Notes: generated by a model not told the origin, from the sequence alone. Positions 20,500-31,667 are shown, counted from the stretch's first letter. The stretch: DNA of 64,000 nucleotides from Monoplex corrugatus (GCA_030674185.1 CM060312.1:25004961-25068960); one strand, 5' to 3'. Numbers and translations are program-made.

Positions 20500-23296
20500 C
20501 TGTAGAAAATGTAAAATTATTTAACACTCTTGACTCCCTCATCTTATGCACCATCAACTTTTAGTTTTACCCATCCTTTTCATGCCATCAACCTATCTAC
20601 CAATTCCAGCTGGACGCTTTACTGTTATTAATAGTGTGACTGCTCTGAACAAAATATAAGGATTATGATCACCTCAAACAAAACACACTCATCTAAACCA
20701 CACCAAAGACTGCACACATGTTGAGCTGGGAGATGATACAAATCATTTACGTTTTGTTTAATCATGTTTATACTGTTTTGAAGAGCTGACTTTACCTTTC
20801 CATCTGCCCACCGCCTGTCTCACCTGTCGGTGTTACCGGGTTCAGTGTTGGCTGCTACACACCTGGACACCATCATCTCCCTCCAGGCCACTCTGTCTTG
20901 ACTATTTTCCCCATCTGCCCGAAGATGTTTAACCCAAAATGAACTATTTGAAGAACTGACATTACCTTTCCATCTGCCCCAATGACATGCATTTCCTTCA
21001 TTGCCATTTCGTATGTGACTCCATGAAACTTTTCAGCAGTGAAATCTGAAGTGTTGATGTCCACAAAATCAACTGGTTGCTGGCCAGCCATCTTTTTCAA
21101 CATGTGAATCTCACGCCTACACAGGTTACACTCTCCATCGAACAAAACCTGAAAGACAAATAAACAAATCAACAAAACAAAACTTGTGAAGTGAGTATAT
21201 ATATGATCTGTCTCCATTTTTTTTAAGACAATTTTGACTTTTATTTGGATAAAAATATACATATATATGTATGTATAATAATAATAATTATGTTTTCTTA
21301 TATTTTTGTTTATGGTGTGTGTGCATCTTAAGTTTTCTTAGATGTATGTCTGCATGTTGTCGGGACCAAAATGTACAGGCATTATGTTGCCGCAGTTTAC
21401 ATACTCCATCTTTGGTCAACAGTGAGTGTGCGTGCTGGGTGTTTCCATGTTTCCTGCAGCTATCAAACACCAACATTACCTCTAACACGTGTCTGATGTT
21501 CTGTATGTGTACACACACAAAAGAAATTCTGGCACTTACAGGTCTACGTAGATACTGATCTTGGAGACCAGAAAAATGTTCACCATATACTAACCAGGCA
21601 GTACCTGAGCAGGTTCAAACCATTTAGAAAAGCAGTGTCCTAATCGCTAAACTATCACACCTGTCAAAATAATAATATCAAGTTCAAGGTATGATCTAAA
21701 CTGATCAAACATGATTTTTTTTATATACCGTTTCATGTACCTGGCCCAGAGTACCAGCATCCCTTTGAAGAAATCTCCTTTCACTTTGATGCAATGTCGC
21801 AAGTACCTGAGCCAATCAGAAAAGGCCTACTGGTCCTCTTTGGGGATGGCGTTGAGCAATTTCACAGCTTTTGGGAGTCCTGGAGGCAGCAAAACTTCCT
21901 TGCATTGTGCCTTTTCTTCAAGAAAGGGAACATTCAGAAGTCATAGGGGACAAGGTTGGGACTGCAGGGTGGGTGAGACAAAATCTGGATCTTTAGGTCT
22001 TCTAGAAACTATCAGGCCTTGTTTTGTGGAAAATAGCATTATCATGGAGAAGAAGGGCCTTCTGAGTTCCAGTGTTTGGATGCTGACTGTGAATTTGGGT
22101 AATGTGGTCTCTGCTAGTATGTCCTTGTAACAATGAAGTTATCAGGCAAGATATTGATAACAACGGGACCTTGGTCGCTGAAAAATGCTGTATACAGTCT
22201 TTCTCTGCTCTGAAACCTTTTCTGTAATTTCTACGTGAGCTGGTGATAATGTAGTAGGACCCCATGTCTCATCTCGACTGGCTACATCCATCACACATCT
22301 GTGTTCATTCTTCAAAATGATACAGCAGACCACGTGCAGCTTTTTCTGTTGCTTTGTCAGTTTAATTAAGAGGCACCCACTTTGCCACCAGATTTCAAAG
22401 CTAAAGGGATTTGTTATATTACATGTTGTGGTTGATAGTTGTAGTATAATAAGGCTCAACACATCATGTGTTGGTTCATGACTTTATTGCAATCATCATA
22501 CCCGGGGAACCTTTTTTTCCAGTCATCTCCCTTTGTCGCTTACGATAATAACCAAATAGGACAAATGTTACAGGACTAATATAGAAATCTGTAAGTTACA
22601 TGTTAACTTCATGTACACAGATGTGTGGGTTTTCCTTCACAAGTTAGGGCACAGCAGCCACATTATTCTCCTTTGAAGCTCTCTTTAGAAATCACTTCAG
22701 CTAGTTCTTAAGTCCCACTTCCATTGTCAATTTGTAGAATATGAGGCAGACCTGATCTCTGAAACTTTCTACGAATCTGTAGCACTTTTCAATGCATTAC
22801 CATTCACCTGTAGTCTTGCAAAGATGTAGAACTTTTTAAAATTCTTGTTGAAAGACTCCATTCTAAAGCGTATCGAAAGATAATGTATTCTGACAACTTG
22901 TCCTTTTATGACATAGATCTACCACTTATAACAGTTTAATGATGTTATCCTGGAAATGGATAGAGATTACAGATTTGGCCTTTCAAATTATTCTATAATC
23001 AGTAAACTGAGACAACTGTAAGTGTAACACTAACAGTGATTTGATAATTTTGTTTGGATCATACCTTATATGACAGAAAGAAGCTCGCTCACTATCAGTA
23101 CTTTTGCTGTGGTAGGGGGAAGGGCATAGGGAGTCAGGGGAATATCTTTATCTTCTGGTAAAACAATACAGTTCTAGTGTCCAAAGTCGCACTTCAAGAC
23201 ATACAATGAAAGTATTAGAAGTCAGATGGCAAGCCAACTTTCAATAGAGACATCAAGTTTAAGCTGTCAAGCATATGCAGACAATTGTAAGTGCTT

Positions 23297-23356
<60 letters not shown>

Positions 23357-23398
23357 ACACATTTTGATTTCTGCATGTGTACACATACATGCAGTCTA

Positions 23399-23449
<51 letters not shown>

Positions 23450-23552
23450 TACACAAACATGTACATACACACATACATACATATACACTCACTCTGAGTT
23501 CTATATACTCACACACACATAATATATACTGTTTTATATATATACACACACA

Positions 23553-23584
<32 letters not shown>

Positions 23585-23617
23585 TACAATCACACACACA
23601 CACACACACACACAGAA

Positions 23618-23679
<62 letters not shown>

Positions 23680-23892
23680 ACTTCTACATATGCACACACA
23701 TACGCAATATCACATACACAAACACATGCACATTTACCATGTGACACACACATACACACATAGTGACGGGAGCATACACAGGCATACACATACACAGACA
23801 CACTTACACACATTCTCATGATTTTGAGCTCTGAATTTAGAGTTCTACGTACACATGACACATTCTGCGATACATACTACTAACAAAGAGTG

Positions 23893-23928
<36 letters not shown>

Positions 23929-24161
23929 CACGCACGCACCTTTACTGAGGATGGTAGATCTAATTTCTGTTTCTCTTGATGCCCTTTAAAGTCGGAATTC
24001 TCGTCCTCTGCCTTCGGCTTCGGCCCTGCCATTTCTGACCGAGATCCAACCATTCTATCTTGTGCCTCTAGACACTGGCCTGCCCGGACAAAACGGTTAT
24101 TGGATGAGAACCAGCAATCTCTCAGCAGTAAGGTACTGTTCCTTCCTACACTTCTAAACAT
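20275..24161 (-). CDS. DCC-family (DUF393) thiol-disulfide oxidoreductase, three exons
   Basis: DCC-family proteins carry a DxxCxxC-type redox site in a thioredoxin-like fold; substrates are poorly known. Exons 24161-23940, 21148-20966 and 20499-20275 join in phase 0 at both junctions and give 209 residues. Exon 2 opens with VLFDGECNLCRREI, the family hallmark with the CxxC pair, then VDFVDINTSDF and MHVIGADGK. Exon 3 encodes YVQGDAVREMYRACGF, LAQLPVIEPLFNKMYM and FAVYRLEAAL, matching the C-terminal helices. The start ATG at 24161 is preceded in frame by TAA. Residues 1-28 (MFRSVGRNSTLLLRDCWFSS...) are Arg/Ser-rich without acids early on, suggesting a mitochondrial presequence; residues about 40-74 are a polar linker. 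Intron 1 is filled by a SINE, a mariner relic and CA repeats. Function beyond the family is unknown. Confidence 0.88.
20780..20980 (-). mobile_element. LINE fragment at the exon 2 splice donor with long target duplication
   Basis: A LINE C-terminal fragment (RC CCTGGAGGGAGATGATGG, shared with 10.06-10.29 kb) occupies about 20811-20950. It is flanked by near-identical direct repeats of about 30 bp or more, GAGCTGAC.TTACCTTTCC at 20782-20800 and GAACTGAC.TTACCTTTCC at 20952-20970, 170 bp apart. The right repeat is the real exon 2/intron 2 junction; the left is a copy, including a donor-like AAAG/GTAAAG. Confidence 0.7.
20966..21148 (-). CDS. DCC gene exon 2 (redox motif exon)
   Basis: Sixty-one codons between acceptor gtctttcag (ends 21149) and donor gtaatg (starts 20965), phase 0 on both sides. 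It carries FDGECNLCRR. The end GADGK is followed by V in exon 3, giving the usual beta-strand continuation GADGK-VYVQGDA. Confidence 0.9.
21340..21665 (-). mobile_element. SINE family B, full-length copy with tRNA-like head
   Basis: On the minus strand the head near 21665-21610 shows a box A-like TAGTTTAGCGATTAGG and a box B-like GGTTTGAACC. The body contains the conserved order CAGTGAGTGTGCGTGCTGGG (plus-strand reading), TCTGATGTTCTGTATGTG and GGTCTACGTAGATACTG. It sits in DCC intron 1. Confidence 0.65.
21700..22330 (-). pseudogene. Mariner-type transposase relic
   Basis: The minus strand preserves order but not frame of a mariner/SETMAR-like transposase. LTKQQKKLHVVC and MDVASRDETWGP (the GDETW catalytic block) lie near 22370-22260. 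LLLHDNAIFHKTRP (the HDNARPH block) lies near 22055, and AFSDWLRYLRHCIKVKGDFF (the C-terminal F..W..R...CI...GDYF block) near 21830-21770. Several stops and frameshifts separate them, so it is long dead. It lies in intron 1 of the DCC gene. Confidence 0.7.
22470..23290. other. DCC intron 1, nothing recognised
   Basis: AT-rich intronic sequence with no conserved coding, RNA or repeat unit that I could identify. Confidence 0.5.
23301..23760. repeat. (CA)n microsatellite cluster in DCC intron 1
   Basis: Successive CA runs at 23301-23355, 23412-23450, 23544-23610 and 23618-23676, separated by variants such as CATA, CT and AAT. The extended Thr-His or Cys-Val reading frames are artefacts. Confidence 0.95.
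23895..23939 (-). promoter_or_regulatory. DCC exon 1 splice donor inside a microsatellite
   Basis: Exon 1 ends AAG/GTGCGTGCGTG and the intron continues straight into (TG)n on the coding strand. The donor core is GTGCGT; several overlapping GTGCGT copies lie within 10 bases. Confidence 0.6.
23940..24161 (-). CDS. DCC gene exon 1 (N-terminal, targeting region)
   Basis: Seventy-four codons starting MFRSVGRNSTLLLRDCWFSS. In-frame TAA lies upstream, so this ATG is the first possible start. The exon is less AT-rich than its surroundings. It encodes a likely presequence and a charged linker (KPKAEDENSDFKGHQEKQK) before the redox domain of exon 2. Confidence 0.8.
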
Positions 24162-24173
24162 CGCTGAAGTCAA

Positions 24174-25790
24174 TCGTTGTTACATTCAGAGCAGACGGAC
24201 CAACACACTGTTGTGCAACTAACGTGTTACATATGTTTATTTGTCGCAATTGAAAGTAGTTAAAAAAATGCAATTCTTAACTTTGAACGTAACTGCCTCT
24301 TGTGACATTATGATTCAATTTTGTGTGTAATGCTTTGATGCTGCTGTTTTATTGTTGCTGTGGCTATGTGTGTTGTCGTTGCAACATCCTCAAACCCCGA
24401 ACGGTTTCCTGTTTACGAGCACGTGGTCATATTCTTTTCCTGTTATATCTATTGCCTGTCTCTGTCTCTTTTCTCAGTCTGTCCTTCATTGTCTGTCTTT
24501 TAGCCTCTGCGAAAACATACTTAGCCTGTAACCACAGTGAAGAAAAATGCAAATCGAACCTGGCATTCAGGGTGAATGTCTGATAATGAGACATAGTTTT
24601 CAAACTGAGTGGAGCAGGCAGAGATGTTGAAGCTGAGGTTTTTGCATCCCAATGATGGCTTATTTATTTTTTCATTTGCACAGTCAGTAATGATTTCAGC
24701 TTGATGGTCAACCCTGGGCTTGTCTAGGAAGACTGTCGCCGGAACATGAAAATGTAACTGTGCATATCTTGCATTGTGACTGAGGGGTGTAAAAATTTGC
24801 GTTCGGCAGCTAATTATAAAAGTGCCTTCACAGCTTCTAAGTTTTATTTAAATCAGCTCGAGATGCCTGCGTATACATCTATGTTTTGACATTTTTCTGG
24901 CTCCCATAGCATGCCATTTCACTCATAGATCAAACCAGTCGCACATAACATGAAATCAGAATGGAGATAAGTAAAAAAATAAAACCCACTTTCATGTGTT
25001 GGCTGCTACATGGTTAGAGGCCTGTTTCTTGCACACTATCTGTTTGCACGTCGCTGTCACCAAGATTTATGGCATTATCACGACACTAAGTAGGCAAGGT
25101 TTTCTTGTGCATGAGGTAGGAGCATATCTTTGTTGTACCTAGTAGCAATCATGGCCAGTATTCTCTAGGAAAGGTTAGCATTGAGAGGTTCTTGCTGGCA
25201 AGGTAAAGATGGTGTCATGCAATTCACCCTCACATTTGGTGATGACTCTGTCTTCTATTGTGACATAAACACTGTTCATGGGCTAAATTCTACTCCCGCC
25301 TCATGTCTTGTTTCATGGCACACTTTTTTCTTGCTCTTGCCACTCTCCATCTCACCACTTGTGCGCTAATAGGCTGCATCTAAGAAATGAGCCCCAGGCC
25401 ACACCTTGTGATGAATGTGGCTGTGGTTTTTTTTTTTCTTCAGTTCTTGCTGACTGCCATTGAGCATGGTGGTTAGAGGAGTTAAAGTCAGCCATGTGTC
25501 TTTGTTGCACCACTTAACAGAAGTGACATAGCTGCAATATATATTCCACTGTCTAGTTTTCGTGCTTGCAAGGGCAGGTTGATGAAGATGTCAGTTTGAA
25601 CTTGTGGTTCATGTAGACATTGAACTGTTTATGGCTGGTTTAGTCTCATCAGGATAACTTGCTGCTCTAACTAGTCTAAGGATAGAAGGTCTGGTCTGAT
25701 GTAAATGACTAGGTAGACATTTGCATTATATTGCATGGTACCATGATTGGTTAGAAGGGCCCACCCTTAGCTCATGGCCAAAAGACTTTC
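24174..25790. other. Upstream of DCC gene, no gene seen
   Basis: Should contain the DCC promoter, but I see no convincing TATA box or other element. One short T-run (25427-25438). Open frames here lack protein-like composition. Confidence 0.4.
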
Positions 25791-25799
25791 CCTGTGAGC

Positions 25800-26205
25800 G
25801 AAGGGGGCCATATATTATCTATGCTAGAAATTTTTTTCTGTCACTCCCTTTGTTCCTGCCTTGCTCCTCTTTTCAGTCACTCCATTTGTTTCTGCCTTGC
25901 TCCTTTGCTTTCTGTCATCTCTTCCTTACTCATTTTCTGCCTTGTTGATCTGTTCACCTGTATGTTTTCCATAAAGACTTGCATACTTTCAGTTCAGAGT
26001 GAACTGTTTGGTGGCAATTTTAAGTTCTACAGGCCAGCTTTTATTTAAATTTTTGAGTACTTGTTCAAATGGAAAAAGCATATTTATTCAGTTGTTTTTT
26101 TTAAAATCCCCTTGGTGATAAATTGGGTGGAATGGCCAACGCTAAAGCCATATGCTTAGATTATTTGCATGAATGCAGTGAGGTGTGTCCTTAATTTTCT
26201 TTTCC
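25800..26205 (+). repeat. Dispersed repeat R1, copy C (partial)
   Basis: Matches copies A and B from the CTAGAAATTT.TTTCTGTCACT block through CATAAAGACTTGCATAC, GATAAATTGGGTGGAATGG and TTAGATTATTTGCATGAATG, then breaks off before the GGGCTTTAA end. A C/T-rich stretch is internally duplicated. Confidence 0.7.
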
Positions 26206-26214
26206 AAGGTCTAG

Positions 26215-26345
26215 AGAAAGTGGTAGAACTAGAAGTGGCATAGGTGGGAGGGGCTGGGGTGGAGAAATGTCTCTGACCATGAATCGAACTTGGGACTTCA
26301 CACATTAGGCCAGCAGGCCAGCATGCATGTCTCTGAACCCACATA
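26215..26345 (-). repeat. SINE family E copy
   Basis: The minus strand shows a tRNA-like head (GGCCTGCTGGCCTAATGTGT ... AGTTCGATTC) followed by ACATTTCTCCACCCCAGCCC, as in the 37.69-kb copy. Confidence 0.55.
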
Positions 26346-26774
26346 ATATGTAGCAGATTGAGTTACTGATCTTTTCCATTTCTCTTCATATCTTTCTCAC
26401 CTCAGCTCTCTCAATTGTGCTCTGGACTGACAACTTTGTATAGCTTTAACTGTAGTTAAGAATTTGTTCGAGAGGAGTTCATTGCATTTGGACATTTCTG
26501 TATGTGCTTCAAAGAAATCTGCCGGTAATAATCTGGTAGACTCATTGGTTCTGCACAAAATCCCATGCATTGGCAAGTTTTGAAATAGGAGTGCTTTGGG
26601 AGAAGAATATGGAACACTAAACAACTAACACCAACAGAATGATCAGAGTATTAAGATGGCAGTGAACAGGTTACCTTTTATGTTATTGGTTGGATTGAAC
26701 TCGAGACATGAGGAGAACTCGAGTTCTCTGTTCTATTAATTAACAGAACCAGGCAGTCCTCTAAAACCTGTGCC

Positions 26775-26848
26775 CACCGAGGGTTGAATCATGACCCTTG
26801 CATTATCTGCATGGCCCTTTGACCAACTGAGTTAAGAGGCAACTAAAA
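26775..26848 (-). repeat. tRNA-like SINE head
   Basis: The minus strand reads CCTCTTAACTCAGTTGGTCA ... GGGTCATGATTCAAC, a tRNA-like box A/box B pair with no intact cloverleaf. It stands just left of the first hairpin element. Confidence 0.45.
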
Positions 26849-26872
26849 GTATGATCCACCTGAAGGTCAAAC

Positions 26873-27063
26873 TTAACCCTTTGACACCCACACCCTGTCC
26901 ACAAGCATCCTCCATTGACAACCATGCTAGCAAAGCAAAAACTTAACCCTTTTATTCCCTCACACTATCCACCAGCTTCCCGCAGGAAACTGGTGGATAG
27001 CTTGAGAGAGTCAAGAGTAAGTTTTTGCAGTTGGTGGATAGGGTGCAAGATTCAAGGGGTTAA
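26873..27063 (+). mobile_element. Nested hairpin TTAA element, copy 1
   Basis: Bounded by TTAA on both sides. Outer arms CCCTTTGACACCC (left) and its degraded complement (right); an inner palindrome with CTTCCCGCAGGAAAC at its centre starts at the internal TTAA (26943). The CATGCTAGCAAAGCAAAAAC segment marks the left outer part and gives orientation. No coding capacity. Confidence 0.8.
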
Positions 27064-27109
27064 ACTGGCCTGCTTGAGCATCGAACCCATGACCATACAT
27101 TAACCTTTT

Positions 27110-27291
27110 GATTCCCGCACCCTGTCCACCAGTATCCTGCATTGTCAACCATTCTAGCAAAGCAAAAACTTAATCCTTTGACTCCCTCACCCTATCCACC
27201 AGCTTCCTGCAGGAAGCTGGAAGTTAGGGTGAGGGAATCAAAGGATTAAGTTTTTGAGTTGGTGTATAGGGTGCAGGAGTCAAAGGGTTAA
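27110..27291 (+). mobile_element. Nested hairpin TTAA element, copy 2
   Basis: Only about 46 bp from copy 1, same orientation. Left arm CCTTTTGATTCCCGCACC, inner hairpin centre CTTCCTGCAGGAAG, right arm ending GGAGTCAAAGGGTTAA. Confidence 0.85.
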
Positions 27292-27440
27292 TTAGCATGG
27301 TGGTCTAATCAAGTGAGCAAACCAGGACAATAAGAATTGACAAACTGATATTACAAATATCGCACAAAATCAGTTCTGAGTATTGGGTTTTGTAAATATT
27401 CTTTCTATGATTGTCTTTGTGAAGGTAGTGATTACAATAA

Positions 27441-27456
27441 TATATATATATATATA

Positions 27457-27498
<42 letters not shown>

Positions 27499-27505
27499 TA
27501 TGAGA

Positions 27506-27539
<34 letters not shown>

Positions 27540-27705
27540 AAGACCAACACAGAGGGAGAAGATGAGTGGAAGAGAGTGAGCACAGCTGTGTGAGTATGAG
27601 TGAGTGTGTGTGTGTGTGGTGTGTGTGTAAGAGAGAGAGTATGAATGAGTGTGTGTGAGAAAGAGAGAGTATGAGTGTGTGTATTGTGTGTGTGAGAGAG
27701 AAAGA
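27441..27705. repeat. (AT)n, (GT)n, (GA)n microsatellite cluster
   Basis: A mixture of TA, TG and AG runs with a repeated phrase GAGAGAAAGACCAACA near 27534 and 27696. From 27706 to 29097 there is no gene; (GT)n lies at 28269-28328 and a C run at 28458-28482. Confidence 0.9.
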
Positions 27706-28291
27706 CCAACAAAGATGGAGAAGAAGGGAAGGGAGAGAAAGCACAGCTGTATAATCTGTAATTGATTTTTTTATTCACTTGAAATGTATATGATAAACAA
27801 AATGGTGATCAATTCAGGCATAACCAGTGCAGAGTAAGGATACAATCAAACAGAAAGATTCCTCATTCATCTTTGCACGCTCACATACAATGCAACATAT
27901 AGGCCTATATGCATGTGAATTACTGGCCAAAATGCTGTATCCGTCTTCTTTGTTTATTTTGGGATACACCACTCTGGCAGATAACACTTGAATTCAATTA
28001 TGAACACATGTACATTCTAGCATATATGTGCTCACACACATGTGCATGTAGATTCATATAGGCTACTTTATACATGAACCCAGCACACACAATCCACACA
28101 CAGCATTGTGTACACAAACGTGTAATACATGCACATTCATATATATGTATAATACATAACAGAGAGGTGACCCAAGGATTAGTAACAGCATCTGCTTAAT
28201 TAAGAAAAATAGAATCCTGAAAAGTCCAGCATTCAGTAGGCCTACTTATTGTTAATCTCCCAGTGTAACGTGTGTGTGTGTGGTGTGTGTG

Positions 28292-28331
<40 letters not shown>

Positions 28332-28457
28332 TGTGTTTAGAAGATTTTCTCAGCTGTTTCTGAATAAATCTTTACTACGTTTGGGTCAAAGGTGTAACCT
28401 TTGAAGACTTGAATGCACATATTTTGAAATCATAGCACCAAGGTCAACATCAAAAGC

Positions 28458-28482
28458 CCCCCCCCCCCCCCCCCCCCCCCTC
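28458..28482. repeat. poly-C tract
   Basis: An uninterrupted run of C (about 25). Similar long C or G runs occur at 40741, 53632, 57717 and 61474, a feature of this genome. Confidence 0.9.
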
Positions 28483-29097
28483 CCATTCTTCCTGAAAAAA
28501 AAGTTTAAAATGAGCAATTTTTTAGGAAGGTTTGGAAGGGTTGAACAGCACTTTCTCAGGAACTCCTGGCAATATTTACATTCTGTTTTCACTGTTGTGT
28601 ACAATCAACTATTGTCCTCGCTTCATATCAAGTTTTATCTCATCTTATGCTTCTTTAAGGTCATAGTGACCTTGGGAAATACAAACTCTGGTTTTTCAGG
28701 TGGGAAGCAAGAACTTCATAAATAAAAGAGAATTGTTAGAATGGCTTGGCCGTCTTGTTTTTTTTTCTGAAACTTTTTCTTTTTATCATTTTACTTTTGC
28801 TTTACAACAAACATCAACAAAGTGGTAACAAATGACTGTATCAACTCAGCAGAAATCAGGAATATTGATACACACTACACAAACAACATGGAATATGCAC
28901 AATCGCACATAAGGGGTTTCAAAACTAACTTTTCTTACTTCTCCACCAAACCTTATTAAGTTGTTGTCTGTGCACTAGTCTTTCAAACAAGATGATAAAT
29001 TCATGTACCAGGACAAGCATGCTCTTAAAGCATAAAAAAAAAATCCTCACGGCAATAAAGGAGTTGCCCCTAGTAGAATTCTGTAGAAAAATTCAGT

Positions 29098-29296
29098 TTA
29101 TCCCTTAGAGTCCCGCACCCTGTCCACCAGCATCCTGCGTTGTCAAACCATGCCAGCAAGCAATACCTTAACCCTTTGACTACCTCGCCGTGTCCACCAG
29201 CTTCCCTTTGACTGCAGGAAGCAGGTGGATAGGGTGAGGGAGTCAAACGGTTAAATTTCAGAGTTTGGTGGATATGGTTCGGGAGTCAAAGGGTTA
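29098..29296 (+). mobile_element. Nested hairpin TTAA element, copy 3
   Basis: Left TTAA is degraded (TTTATCCC), right TTAA intact. Inner hairpin opens at TTAACCCTTTGACTACC and contains a small insertion (CCCTTTGACTG) near its centre. Right arm ends GGGAGTCAAAGGGTTAA. Confidence 0.8.
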
Positions 29297-29423
29297 ATGC
29301 GTAAACGGAATTACATGGAAACAGAAAAAAAAAGCCACAACATTGAAGCAGCTTCCTCTCACTGGGTAGAGTAAGCCAAATCTTACATAAAAAAATCTGT
29401 AAATACGATTTAAATAAAATTTC

Positions 29424-29425
<2 letters not shown>

Positions 29426-29469
<44 letters not shown>

Positions 29470-29487
29470 ACGCACACACACACACAG
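29426..29487. repeat. (CA)n microsatellite
   Basis: CA run with one CCACG interruption. Confidence 0.95.
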
Positions 29488-29789
29488 AAGTACTGACCCC
29501 AATTATTTATTGTTAAGAAATAACAAGCATTATCAGTCATTCCTTCAAACATAAGTAAGATTACTGGTATGTTTCCGTTGCCTGTACAACATTCATTAAT
29601 CTGAATATAAATGGTTGCTGAAATAAATTGAGATATTTTCTGTCTTCAGGTTTTATTCAAAAGTCACCATCATAAAGCATACCAAAATATTTAGAGAAAC
29701 TACTACAAATTAACACATCATTTACCTTTCATTATTATTATTATTGTTACTGTTATTATCTTCATCATCATTCTTATTATCAGTATTAT

Positions 29790-30325
29790 TGTTTAAAGCC
29801 CGGCCGACCCCGCAGAGCCATATGAGGGCCATAATCATTTAAAAACATAAATGATACCTTGCTGAAAATGAGAAAAATAAATCCACACATCTGGAAAAGA
29901 AAATTAAGTACACATGTCAATTCATCTACACACATAATCTAATGATATGCCCCAAGCATTAACCATTCCACTCAATTTATCACCAGGGAGTGTTAAAAAA
30001 ACAAAACAAAAAGCCTGAAAACAGCATAACTAAGGATGTGAAACAATAACGAAAAGTGGCCAAAATTATGAAAAATTGCTTTTACACATCTCATTTCCTT
30101 GGAGTCAAAATGCAGTTAACACATGTACCAATTATCAGTCCTAACTGAAAGTATGTGAGACGTTATAGAATACATACAGGCCAATGGATCAGCAAGGCAG
30201 AAAATGACAGGAAGAGATGACAAAAACAAAGCAGAAATGAAGAGAGTGATGAAAAAGAGGAAATTTCTAGTACAGAATTTCGTCAAGGTGGGGGATATTC
30301 TTTATACTGGAAGAACCCCCTGCAT
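29790..30325 (-). repeat. Dispersed repeat R1, copy D
   Basis: Reverse complement of copies A/B, starting with TTTAAAGCCCGGCCGACC (3' end) and finishing with GGGGATATTCTTTATACTGG (TATA-like end). Both ends are recognisable. Confidence 0.75.
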
Positions 30326-30544
30326 CTGCACCTTTCATCAGACTCATTCCAAATAAACAAGACAGTTGTCAATGTGTACTAATATTTCCATTGTCAAACT
30401 ATATTCGCCATCTCCCTTTTCGGTGGTGGTGGTTCGACATCTTTAGACTCGTTATGCGTAAGTGTGCTCATAAAAATGGGTCAAGCGGTTATTGATGAAT
30501 AAAGCAGAAATTTTTGTTTGCTTTTAGGTAGTTTGGGGCTCCCT

Positions 30545-30835
30545 TTTCCTGTAATGCTTACACTCCTCTTACCTATTATGCTACTTACACTCCTCTTATC
30601 TGTTATGCTGCTTACACTCCTTACCTGTTATGTTGCTTACACTCCCTTCTTACCTGTTATGCTGCTTACACTCCTCTTACCTGTTATGCTGCTTGCACTC
30701 CTCTTACCTGTTATGCTGCTTACACTCCTCTTACCTGTTATGTTTTCAGTCCTCTTACCTGTTATGCTGCTTACACTCCTCTTACCTGTTATGCTGCTTA
30801 CACTCCTCTTACCTGTTATGCTCTCTTTCCTCTGA
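30545..30835 (+). repeat. 27-bp minisatellite
   Basis: About ten copies of a 27-bp unit TTACCTGTTATGCTGCTTAC plus ACTCCTC. Because 27 is divisible by three, all frames stay open and mimic a repetitive hydrophobic protein; I do not think it is coding. Confidence 0.93.
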
Positions 30836-31420
30836 TCTGTCATGATCTCTTTCTTCTTATCTGTCCTGCTTTATTTTCCTCAGAGCTTGAGTTTGATATT
30901 AGGTAGTTGGGTGTTTCTCTTGTCTGCCCGATCTCTTTTCCTCATGAGGCTCTTATTTATTTCTGTCTTCCAGATCATTCACCTGTATCTCTTCCAAATT
31001 CTCTCCTGAGCTCCCCCAAATGGAGTATGATCTCTTTGAAGTGGATTAAAATAATGGTCATGCATGCAAGTACTCACTCCTTCTACTGGGTAGGTGGGTT
31101 TGTACAAATCTATATGCTTAGGTGGGGAGTGCTTGTAGGAGCTGTGGCTTGCAAAAGGAAAAGAACAGATTGTGTTCGTTACTGGACTAAATACACACGA
31201 CCTTTGTAAAGTTCTGTCAGTTTGCAGAAGAAAAATCAATTAATGTTTGTCTTTTTACCTGCTGATCATTTGCTCCCCAAAATTGGGCTATGCAGATCCT
31301 GATATATATCTATGCCTGTTTTACACATCCGACCTTAACCCAGTTTGTTTATAATCCATTCATAGAATCGTTGCTGATACAAATTCAAAATCCCATAACA
31401 CCCCCATATGAGCCATTTCA

Positions 31421-31444
31421 AAAAAAAAAAAAAAAAAAAAAAAA
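31421..31444. repeat. poly-A tract
   Basis: Twenty-four A residues. The region 30836-31667 holds no recognised gene; a fragment of SINE family F (ACATTATGAAGTTGATGCAC ... GTCACAGTTGGGTGTACAGG) lies at about 31490-31660. Confidence 0.85.
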
Positions 31445-31667
31445 TGACATCATAAACGAGTGGGGTGGTAGAGACTTCCATTTCTTTCCTTGGCACCAAC
31501 ATTATGAAGTTGATGCACCTCTCTCCCATGCTGCACTAGAATCAGGGATGTAGTCACAGTTGGGTGTACAGGTGGTCACCTCAAGTACAATGTTTCCTTG
31601 AATCAAATTCAAGCTCATACACTCCATCTGGATGGCAAGAACTCTATCTATCTGTGTGTCATTAACC

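Noticed and set aside
24323..24583. Short membrane-like ORF upstream of the DCC gene
   Set aside because: Composition is hydrophobic and Cys-rich but it has no recognisable domain, and AT/T-rich DNA often produces such frames.
30637..30843. Ser-Ile-Thr-Gly-Lys repeat protein on the minus strand
   Set aside because: Reverse reading of the 27-bp minisatellite; no start context or flanking coding sequence.
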